From NCBI GenBank assembly GCA_963978905.1, contig OZ022259.1, positions 29,613,994-29,677,993 of the forward strand: DNA of 64,000 nt. The letters run 5' to 3'. The position numbers and the translations under genes were made by a program. The notes beneath the pieces were generated by a model. It was not told the DNA's origin, ran no database searches, and saw only the letters and a program-made list of their open reading frames with translations. Origin of the DNA: Trichostrongylus colubriformis (taxonomy: Eukaryota; Nematoda; Chromadorea; Rhabditida; Trichostrongylidae). This document shows positions 25,896 to 36,500 of the stretch, in pieces (position 1 is the stretch's first letter; each line of letters begins with the position of its first letter).

Positions 25896-26438
25896 ACCCA
25901 TAACGGATGGTGCGCCACACGGTGGCACTCGACATTCGAAATTATTTTTCCTCCGGTTTTCCAATATTTCCAAATAACCGATTACCCGCATACAATACTA
26001 GTATTGAAGAATAACATATGTTTCTAGGACCGGTGCAGCATAAATTTTACTAGGGATACAACAAGCATTATGCGAGTAACTTCCAATGTGAATCCCTTCT
26101 AGTTGCACATACAAATGACAACAATCGTTTTTAGTTACGTCAATAATCCACCAGAATCCATAGGCTCCGATTTTGTTCCCGGGGTACGTTTCTTTCCATC
26201 TGAAATTACCTCGCGCTCATCTTACTACTCAAAATGCATGACTTGGTAGTAGGCAGAGAGAAGTACCACGTATAACTGCATGAGGCGATACCACTACCCA
26301 ACAAAACCTTTTACCAGTAGCAACATGCACAAAAGGTCAAAAAAATAGCTCGATTGAGAAAGATTGTTAAAAGATCTGGTAATGAACGCGCTCGTCCCAC
26401 AGGCCATCCCGCGCAAAGGGGCCTCCGTCCGTTATGAG
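25896..26438. mobile_element. piggyBac-like MITE, copy 2 (inverted)
   Basis: This is a diverged copy of 19236-19756 in the opposite orientation, about 543 bp. Its ends are CCCATAACGGATGG and CCGTTATGAG; the right TTAA is intact while the left reads GTAA. It lies about 10 bp from the start of the RTE remnant. Confidence 0.8.
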
Positions 26439-26485
26439 TTAATAAATCATGCGTTTTCCGTAGATCCATAGCTTTTACCTATCCA

Positions 26486-27435
26486 TTGGATCATTCCATG
26501 AGTAATGCCGTTTTTTCTAAAACAAAAATTTTTCCTGTAAAATTACAATTTTGTGCAACATATCATATATTATTTGGAGGAGATTTTTCTACTCCACTGA
26601 ATGGCAAGCTTAGTTACTCTGCCCGTACCAACGTGGTCGATTTCCAGGCTGGCGAAGTGGTTGGGCTATTTAAAGCATTATCTACCACTCAGGGAAAAAC
26701 GGTCAATCATATGTCTTGTACTCAACCCCGACCTCTTCTATAGGTTCCGCCGATGGTTGCTGAAAAAATCGCGACATTCTTCTCTAAACATGATTTTTCC
26801 GCCACAACCTGGGGATTTTTGACGGTTTCTTCTAATGAAGCAAAAAAAATTTCGCAACCAGATCATTAGAAGGGTGCTGACTGAAATGGTAAGAAGGGGT
26901 AATTAGGAAAAAAAATTGTGAAGTAATGTCAACTGGACCCCTATTACATAGTTCGAAAATTCAGTCTGAATCGCAGCTGAAACAAAATCGAAAAATGTTT
27001 CTGATAGAACAGAAAAATCCTTATGAATGGTTCATAAAGCAAGGCTGAACGGCGAGGGATTCGATAGGGAAATTTTCTTTTTGAATGAACGTGAGGCTTA
27101 TGAGAAAGAAATTTCGAAAAAGAATTACTTCTTGATCAATCCTCTATCGCAACTTGAAGAGGGGCTCGAGACCAAGTACGGGGCACATGACTGATTGAAT
27201 TTCCTATAGTGAACTGAAGTGTTTCGATCGACTGCCGGTTTAGTCATTTTTTTTTATCGGCTGAACATACCCCTCTGCGAGCCTGAATATTGCCCTTCTA
27301 ACTAAAAAACTGGACACCTCTTTTTATAGAGCAGAAAACTCTCTTTCGAACGGTATATAAAATGTCGCACAAATTTGTAAATTCATAATAAAGTTTTCGT
27401 TCGAAAAAAACCACATTACTTATGGAGTGATCCAA
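26486..27435. mobile_element. Foldback MITE, TTGGGTCATTCC family, copy 1
   Basis: The 950-bp element begins TTGGATCATTCCAT and ends with the inverse of the same end, followed by TA. Its arms pair over several hundred bases with interruptions. It is the same family as 37692-38722. No open frame of note. Confidence 0.8.
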
Positions 27436-27437
27436 TA

Positions 27438-28800
27438 CTTAAGTCTGCATGATACTGCTAAACGTAATAATTTATATTTTTTGCCGAGAGACTTCCTAAA
27501 CCTTACAACAGGTAATGCTGAGCAGCTCCATAATTTATACTTTTACGTTTTTTTGGTTAATTTATTGTATTTCTTTTCAGCTTAGACATCATCTTGCATC
27601 TTATTGTTTCGATACTATCAGCAATTTTTTTTAAATTTTGAAGCAGGTCCATCCATGAAACTTGCGAGTGACCATTCTAGAAATGTTGTGACTCACATCC
27701 AGAGGTGGTCGCCCTTGCCTTTGTTTCGGGCCCCTCAACTGTCTTCACTTCTTTATATTCCTGTATGGTTTGAAAAGTTCGACTGTAAGGTAACTGCTGA
27801 TCGCATGCAACTCGGCCGTTTCCATGTTGACGTATCAACCCATGGGCTTTAAAGAAGATGCTCTCCAGAAGCACTAACCAGCGCTGCCAGGAAATAGCTT
27901 GATGAGCCATTCGTATTCCCCATAGATATTATCAATAGCGTTGTTTTTTCACCAACTGACAAGAAAGCGAAGTTTCGACGAATGAGATTCTTTTCACTTT
28001 GCTTCTTTGACCCCGTCTCCGTTTTTCTGAAGTTATTCTACATTTTCTTTTTTCATACTTGACCCGTCTTCCTACATTTGTCCTAACATACCTGTTCCTG
28101 CTTGTTCGAGTTTTCTTGCGTAACTTTCTTTTGAAACACTACTGATCAGCATGTTGAGATGGTGAGAAGGGTAGTTTCGCCGAAAAAATTCAGGGCAACA
28201 GGCTTTCGATCATCTGCAGGGCCTTTGTGTGGTGACTGACCTCTTATCACAGATTCTATAGTTGTGAAGAGTAATAGGGCCATTACGGCGCCGCGAACTA
28301 ATACATCCAGTACTTTCACTCACTATAGGCGCTGTAGATTATGAAGCAGCGACGCTGCAACAGCTTCACCTGAAACACACACGTTCGATACGAGAGATTT
28401 TCGTGAAAATATTCATGTATGAGCTGATTATCTCCTCAAATCCCTCCCCACCACAATTCAGAGCTCGTATATGTGGGAGATGGACGTCGAAGGTTTCTTC
28501 TTTCATCATTTTAAATTTGTACAAGACAATGTGAGGTTTCTGAAGTTCTAGTCTAAAAGACCCGAAAAATGTTTTAGAACAAAAGTTTTGAGGTGTGACA
28601 TTGTTTCCTAGCCATTTAGATCAACATGTGGCTTCGGCAGTGGCAATGCTTAGGTTCCATCCTTTTGGTGAGGTTTAATCTCGCATTATTAGAACTTCAA
28701 ATGATTGACAGATCTCGGTAGTGCAACGAAAAAGCAGTCTGTACGAAAAGTGAACATGTATGTCTGGTCAAGCCTCATTCGAAACTTTTTTACACACAAC
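27438..28800. other. Intergenic, nothing recognised
   Basis: Short open frames only (best 27604-27852, 82 codons). No repeat ends or known motif found. Confidence 0.4.
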
Positions 28801-28802
28801 TA

Positions 28803-29693
28803 TTAGGTTGTCCCAAAAGTCTTGTAGGATTTTTTTCGATCATCACTTTTTATAATTTTTTCTTCCAACAAGCAACAGTTAGGCAACAACGTATTCACCA
28901 TTGTTATCGACAACACTCTGCCACCTCATAGGAAAATCGTTGATTCCCTTCTCCCAAAACTCTGGGTTCTGAGAGTCGAAGAAGTTAGCGATCGTCTTTG
29001 CAAGTAAGTCATAATCAACGAATTTTCTCTTGGCCAGGAAGGATTCGAGAGGATGGTTAAGGTGATAGTTAGAAGGGGCAATGTCTGGAGAATATGGCGG
29101 GTAGGGTAATACATCCCAGCCGAGCTCGTGTAGCTTGGCCTGGGTACTTTTCGCAACTTTTTGCGAAATGGGAGCGGGCGTCGTGACGAAGCAGGGTGAC
29201 CACGGATCTTCTCCGGCGCTTTTCTCAAACAGCAACGGCGAGCTGCTGGAGCTGGTGGGTGCATACGGCAGCGGTGACTGTCTCGCCTTGCACCAGCACC
29301 TCGTGGAAAAGCATTCCTTCCGCGTTCCAGAAGTAGCACAGTCCTGGGCGTGGTGTGCTTTCCATGTCAATCTCGCCGTTGCAGAAGCTGATGAACCAGT
29401 GGCGCACGGTCTCGCAGCTCACACATCCCTTGCCCAATGCAGCGTTGATGGAATGGCAAACTTCCGTCGCTTTAGTGCCGCGAGAGCACTCATAGTAGAT
29501 GACACCGCGTGTTGGGTGGGTATCAACTACGGGCACTGTAGCTCCCCCTCGGAATCTGATGGGTCAATATGTATTTTGTTAGAAAGCTTAGGGAGCCCTC
29601 TACCATGTTCCTGAACCGCCTAGACCTGTCTCGGAGAATGCAAGAGTTATTGTTTTTTTGGAAAAATCCCACAAGACTTTTGGGACAACCTAA
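28803..29693 (-). mobile_element. Internally deleted mariner element
   Basis: The element is 891 bp, bounded by 32-bp terminal inverted repeats (TTAGGTTGTCCCAAAAGTCT at the left end) that differ at one position, and flanked by a TA target duplication at 28801-28802 and 29694-29695. Intact mariners are about 1.3 kb, so roughly 400 bp is missing. The transposase remnant is on the minus strand. Near-identical ends suggest fairly recent insertion, perhaps mobilised in trans by an intact relative such as the hookworm bandit type; that link is inference. Confidence 0.92.
28879..29536 (-). pseudogene. Mariner transposase remnant
   Basis: The N-terminal part (29225-29536) keeps the helix-turn-helix-type region with RGTKATEVCHSIN and a tryptophan-rich segment. 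The C-terminal part (28879 to about 29130) keeps the motifs KLHELGWDVLPYPPYSPDIA and DNNGEY. The middle, with the first catalytic aspartate, is deleted, the HDNARPH-like motif is degraded, and the two parts lie in different frames. It cannot encode an active DD34D transposase. Confidence 0.85.
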
Positions 29694-30316
29694 TAAAAAG
29701 CTTTGCGGCTGCAGGAATATTATTCTGATAGTTATTGTCTTGTCATTTCCTAGTTTGGCATCTGCAGCATAGTCCATTATTATACATGTTGTATATTATA
29801 ATGTATTTTACCTATTTTTGTGTGGTGTCGCACTGAGGATTGCACAAACAACGCGCGAGTACTTCTTTGTTTTGCACTGAGCGCCCAGGCAGAGGAAGGT
29901 TGTAGGAAAAGTGCATGTGTCGAAGTGGACGAATTCCCACCTGCTCCCTCAAGTCTGTAAAACGACGTGCCAACTAATCCCCATCAAATGCTCTTCTTCT
30001 GGGCAAACCCCGTACAGGACAGGTTTCTCAGGCATTCTTTTGTAACCACGTACTTCGTCTACGTAAACGAGGTCATGCTAAGAAAACTGTTGGCAGCATT
30101 GACATTCACACCATGCACGAATTCTGGGACACACATCAAGAACCAGTGGCACGGAAGGCAAGCCCTCCCTTATAATTTTATTAGCCCTGTCTATAGCATT
30201 GATTTGTCGCACTACGATGTTAAATTTATATTTTCTGAAGGATCCTTCGTTTTTGAAATTGTTATCCTCTTGTGGCTATGTCCCTTCGCTGATGTCTGCT
30301 GTGCTTCTACTCAATG

Positions 30317-30324
30317 AATTTCAG
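30317..30324 (+). promoter_or_regulatory. Splice acceptor abutting the nex-3 start codon
   Basis: AATTTCAG ends one base before the nex-3 ATG. In nematodes such a site is either the acceptor of a 5' UTR intron or a spliced-leader trans-splice site. No convincing upstream coding exon was seen, which favours trans-splicing, but this is inference. Confidence 0.5.
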
Positions 30325-30495
30325 ATGGCAACGATCCATCCATCAGCGTCGTTCGATGAAGATCTGGCGGCTGAGGCACTGGAACGGGCAATGAGAGGTT
30401 TCGGCACGGATAAGCACAAAGTAGTCGAAATTCTCGTTCGATGCAACAATGCTCAACGGCAGATGGTATGGTCAGATTATATATAACTACTGTAA

Positions 30496-30528
<33 letters not shown>

Positions 30529-33500
30529 TACTTCAAATTGCGTCAGCTTACTACTGTGTACCTTAGCTTACATACTGTGTACCTTAGATGGACCAAAGTT
30601 TGCCCTTTCTGATAACAGGCTTTGCTTTAATTCCATAAGGTCTTTGAATTATTGAGGAAATTTCGAAGCACCGCAAAAATAACTCTTTAGAGGGAACTAC
30701 AAATGTGAGCATTACGAGGGTAGGAGATAAAGCAATGGATGGGACAGTTTGCCTCAGGTTTCAAAAGTGCAGAAATGATAATGAGTTTCTCGAATTTTCA
30801 ATTGATCAAAGTGCTTTGATTGAAGCAGCAGAAAGTGATGAGCGCTGATGTTTGCAGGGGTTGTGTGAAAGTATTGTTCTCTATTACAGATATGACTTAG
30901 GTAGCTATGATTCGCCAAAAACTCAAAAAATGGCTGCTGTACGACCCCTCGGATCGGCCACCCGCGACCTCATATTTCAAATATCGTCTTTCAGAAATTC
31001 AAGGGGTTCCAGGCTGAAGCCCTTTCTCGTTGTAGCCATGAGATCTAGCGCTGAGTAAATCCCACTTAGCCCAACATATGGACAACTCCTTCAGTAGCAG
31101 GGTGCCGAGAAAGCATGATGATGTGAAGTCGACTTTTTACAATTTCGCGCAGTGTCGATCGTCAGTTTCCCATCGGAATGGGATGTGCAACTACGCATAG
31201 TGAGTGATGACCAATTAATGGTGCCTCTTCTATGAGAGAAGATGCCGTCTGAGCTGAGTCATCATGTTCCTTAAAATTAGAATGAAACAAAATTTTCCTT
31301 TCCCTGATAGAAATTAATAATTTTTCATACGCTCTTTTCCCACGAACAATTCGCTGATTTCTATTGTTTTTATTACATGTGCATTCCACGTCTACCGCCA
31401 CCAGCTGCGTTCACACCTCATTCTGTTGAACCGCACACATAATTAGAATAGGTATCGATTATGTGCGCGTTCGCCGTTTTTAATATGTCAGCGGGTAGTA
31501 ATGTGAAACAGGAATCTTCCGAAATTATTTCCGATCAAAAAAAAAGGAAATTCGCTGCAATCTGTCTTTGCTGCTATTGTGCTTCGAACGGGAACTAGGA
31601 AAAAGCCCGAAATGGTACTGCCTATCACTGTCAGCTGTGGAATTTATAAGAGAGATCCATCGATTTCCAGAAGCTCGAGAGCTCCTTCTAAGTTAACCAT
31701 TAAGTCTCGATTATCTTCTAGATTCGGACGCCCTACAAAGTTAGGTATGGCAAGGATCTTGAAGCTGAACTGAAGAGAGAGCTGTCAGGCGATTTGGAAG
31801 ACGCCATACGTGAGTCACTTTTACTTCGATCAAGCGAACGTCTAGGTCGTGTAAGAAACCCCATCGAAAACAAACATATTCACCACGAAATTTTTGACCT
31901 TTAATATTATAGTATTAATAGGTTAATAAAAGTGATTCAACCCAGTGACGACCTCGCATTTTGTACGTGCCCGACGCGTGGGACCGGGCTTGTTTTTCGT
32001 ATGCTGCAGCCGTGGCTCCAATCAGACGCACACGCCCAGGAGAACTCCATTTTCGGCATGGCCTATCGTCCCCTTCCTCCTCTCCGAGAACCTCTCCCTG
32101 AACCGATCGACGTATCTGAGGCGTTTGTGCTTATAATCATGCAGTCTCCTCAAGAAAGGTCGAGAAAGATTAAAGACGCACTTTGCGATAATATGGTGAG
32201 TCGATCTACCTTCTTGTAACAGTTGATCCTCGGGTAACTAGTCACGCTGCACCTTTCGAGTCGCCACGGGGCGCTATCACCGCGCTACACCTGCTGGAAC
32301 CCACTCAGACGCCACCCATTTTGCTCAATTGAGCAATAAGGGAGCTGAGCGTCGTAATAGCGCACCGGGCAACGCGAAAAAGGTGCACCCTGACTAGCTA
32401 CCCAAGAATCTACCGTTCGAAGAGGGTAAGTCAATTCATTTGATTATCGCGAATAATTGTGCCAGTGCTCTCCAATACGACACAAAATTATCGATTGACG
32501 ATCCTTTTTTGCCGACCAACTGGGCCACAATTTCATCAAGCGTGCGTGGGTGTAGAGGAATTGTGGAGGAAAATCATAAAATACGATCACCTCCATTTCT
32601 ACTTTCTACCACTCACTCTCCATTCCAAAATACGACCCTCATTGAGGATCCTTCGACGTGGGGCCTGATTCTGGCTGTGGAATGCAGGTGATACCCCTGA
32701 TATGAGTTTGCGGTTTCCTTTTATAGACTTCAAAATTTGAACTTTTATTTGTGATTTGAAACGAGTAGTCTCATGGGTGGGAGTAGCCACTCAGGGACGA
32801 ATGATCTCCGCAAAGAATTTTTCTAATTTTCAGTGGCTCTTATGCACACTCCAACAAAGCGAGACGTTTTGGACTTACAAAAGGCTCTGAAGGTGATGTG
32901 TTCTACTAGTTGACAAACTAGGCCTTTGTTTTGATTTGTTTTTTTCAGGTTTTTGACGTTTCTCCTCAAACTTTTTCAGAGCTGATTTCAGGGTTTCGGC
33001 ACAAACGAGAGAGTGTTGATCGAAATACTTGCCTCGCGATCGAATGACGAAATTCGTGCGATAAGGTACGAAGTTTTATTTACAATGTTATCGCAGTTTA
33101 AGCGGTATGTGCAGATCCTGCACTTACACAATCCAAGCATACATCGGTCCAGGCTGAACAAAGTTTCTGACCGGCTAAGTTATGCCAGCCACAAAGTGAA
33201 CACAGCATAAGCCGCGGTCATACTTACCGCCGGTAGAGCGTGGCTGCGTTCACAGGCAGCGAGGGACGGTGGCAGAGGAGCTGTGGAGATGACGCAGGCA
33301 AAGAGGTAGGGTGGCATAGGCGGAGACGCAGAGATACGCAGCCACGCCCTGCCGCCGGCACCGCAAAGTATGACCGCGGCCTTACAGTGGCTGCAATTTT
33401 TCTGAATATTCTGAGATGTGGTGTAGGAGGGACCAATGCGACGCGGTGCGACGATGCGCTGGTTGCTTTTGCGGCACATAGGTAGCACTTACTACAATTT

Positions 33501-36500
33501 GCTCAGAATGTCAGCCACATTTTTCTTTGCAGGAATATTTTTCTAGGAGTTTATAGAGAACTCTGTTTCTTTAAGAAACACATTCTACACGACATTCGAT
33601 AAATCACTGGAAGAAGCAATATGGGCGGATACTTCAGGTGATTTCCGACGAATGTTAGTGCTTCTAATTCAAGGCACTCGTGATGAGTACGGCATTCCAC
33701 AATATCGTAAAGCTGTACAGGTGAGGAGCGATTTGATCGCCTTCCCAAAAGATCGATGACAACAGTCGAGTCGATATTTGTTGAAGAGTATGTGAAAGTT
33801 TATTGTCGTCACGTCTATCCTTGATTGTCTGACTCCGATAAGAATATGTTCTTCGGAGTTTTTATTAGCATCGCTTACCGCTAACTTACGACCGCTTTTC
33901 CGATTTGTATTCTAACGTTTTCTCTCACTGTTAGTTTTATTACACCTGGAAAAAAATTATAGAAGTGTCTCCGCCATTTATTTGTGACCTAATTTGCATT
34001 CATATATGCGTTTCCGAGTTTCTTGACACGAGGTTTCAATATGACATGATTTGAAGACATGATTCGAAGGTTTATCTCGTACAGTTTTTTGTTCAGGTGT
34101 CAGGCTACTATAAATGTTAGGATGTGTGCATATATAACGGAAAATCGCATAGCCGCCCGTGGCGAGAGGCTCGGCGGGTGCGAGTGCCAATGGCAGGGCG
34201 CGGCAGCCTTCAAGCGAGGCAGTGTGGCATGGGTGGATGTGCAGAGGTGACGCAGCCACGCTCTGCAGGGCTCCCGAGGGCAATCGATTCGGCAAGTCCT
34301 GCTGATGGCGCCGTGAGTGCGACGACCGCGAAGCGATTTCCCGTCATAAGTGCACACACCCTAAATGTTGACTTTTCATTCTGATCGCAAAAACTTCTAA
34401 GAATCGACTTCAATCTGACAATTGACATATACAAATCCCCATTAATGTGGCACAGAAGTTGAAATTTAACCTCAGATTCTTGCAGGATGCACAAAGGCTT
34501 ATGCGAGCTTCCGACAAGAAGTCCGGGCAGGACAAGTTCGACGCCGTACGTCTTGACATTTATAAATTTCGCAACAAATCGACAAATATAAGGGTGCAAA
34601 CACGAAACAACTCGATTTTCAGTATAAGGTATTAGCGACGGCCAGTCCAAGCCATCTCGCCTATGTGTATACGGAATTAGAGACCATGTCTGGATATTCA
34701 ATCGAGAAGACTATCGATCGCGAGTTCAGTGGTGATATGAAGAATCTTTTGTTGGTAAGGATCAATACTACTGATGCCACTGGTATTAGTGAAAGCAGTG
34801 GACGGGTAGAGAGCGTGACTAATTTGTACCAACCATGACGCACTGCTCCTTAGTGGACTGCTCCTCCCTCCTCAGAGACAATTCCGGGTTAAATGTTGGC
34901 CGATTGTGGAATATGAAAGGAGAATGTAAATAAAGAAAGCACGGAATGAAATGCTCAACAGACGGAACAACGGAAGTCGAAGAAGTAAGACCCTAACCTG
35001 TCACTGATCCTTATCGTGAACGTGTTCTTATGTTTTCTGAGTAATTGGACGGGCTGATGAATATATGTAGCCAAATCAGTTAAGGGAATGGCACATAGAA
35101 TTCCAAATTCTTCTGTTACTCACATTTACGTTATATTTGCTTACTTAGGTCCGCATGCAAAGTTTCACGCGCGTACATACGAATTCAATTGAAGTGGAGC
35201 TCATCAACGTGACGGGTGATGGGATGGGGGTCCGAGTAGATTTGAACGCTACAAGAGCTAAGGAGCAAAGATGCGACAGTTACTTCGTCAGGGACGCACA
35301 GTGAGGAGCACATCGGGCACAGAAAATTTGAACTGCGCTATTACCGCTGACTACTGCTCAAATGTAGCACGGCGGGAATTCGAACGGGTAGCTCTTCTTC
35401 TAATTTCCGATGTTAATGTACTGTATCTAGTAGTGTGTTTTGGAGGAATTAGAATCGTAGAATTTTCGTGGACGATTCGTGGACCTTTGAGCCAACGCTG
35501 CTCCACCCTCTGCGGCTCCTTCGCCGTCAGCACTCATCGGATCGGAACGCACGCGAGAGTAGCGGTTGCAAAAAAGCTGAGGCACGTTTTTCAACACGAG
35601 TTGTGCCAGAGATCATCTCTCTGACAGTCGACCTCCCATTCAAGTCGCCTCCCGTAGTGGTGTCTTCACCAACAAATGTCAGACCTAGCGCTAACAATAT
35701 GTCACCTCTCTAAACTTCTTGACATGCTACTTCAGAGCAGAGTGCTCAGGAACCATGATGATTTGAAGTCGACTTTTCTCCAGCGCAACGAGATATGCAA
35801 ATATTCTTTGTTGGGGAAAGTGTGAGGAATTGAACGGTGCCTATCCTATGGAGAAAGATGCAGTCTGAGCCAATTCGTCATTTCCCGAATTCCTTAAGAC
35901 TAAGGCGATCAAGTGACTTATAAAGAGTACTTCTGAAGTATGTACAGTAAGGCAGAAGTTTACCCAGAAAGCCCAATCCTTGGTGACTTTTGCTTGTTGC
36001 TGCTTGTGACTTTGTTTCAGGGTAATGCCCGACATCGTTGCCACCAAGAAGAGGCCATTTTATTTTATATTCAATACAAGCTATAATATGAGTGTACTGA
36101 ACTGCCGAGAAGCCACAGTATACTTCTACCGGATCGACATAACCACTTATTTTATTAGGAGCATGAATTTACCATGAAATTACGAATTGGCTGACAGTAA
36201 GTGCAGTCAAATTCTCTTCTGACTGCATTCATTGACCATACGAGGCCCCGTTCTGAAGCTGTGCCGATTCCGAAAAGCGGGAGAATGTATCCATACAGAG
36301 ATCTGCTCGTCGGATTTGGTCCCTTGATCTCGCCGGTGCATTCTTGCAGCATGAAGAACTTCATTCACCGGCGGCCACAAGACCTCACTTTCTCAGGACA
36401 CATCTAAAGTATCAGCGCCAGTAATCATGCTAATCGTTTCTGATCGAAATATTTACGATAACTTATGACGAACATTGACTAACCTGCGAAAAACCTGCCG

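Noticed and set aside
29135..29614. 159-codon + strand frame
   Set aside because: It is the complement of the mariner transposase remnant.
31932..32219. 95-codon + strand frame in nex-3 intron 2
   Set aside because: It does not match annexin, and the correct exon 3 at 32834 fits phase and sequence; taken as intronic.
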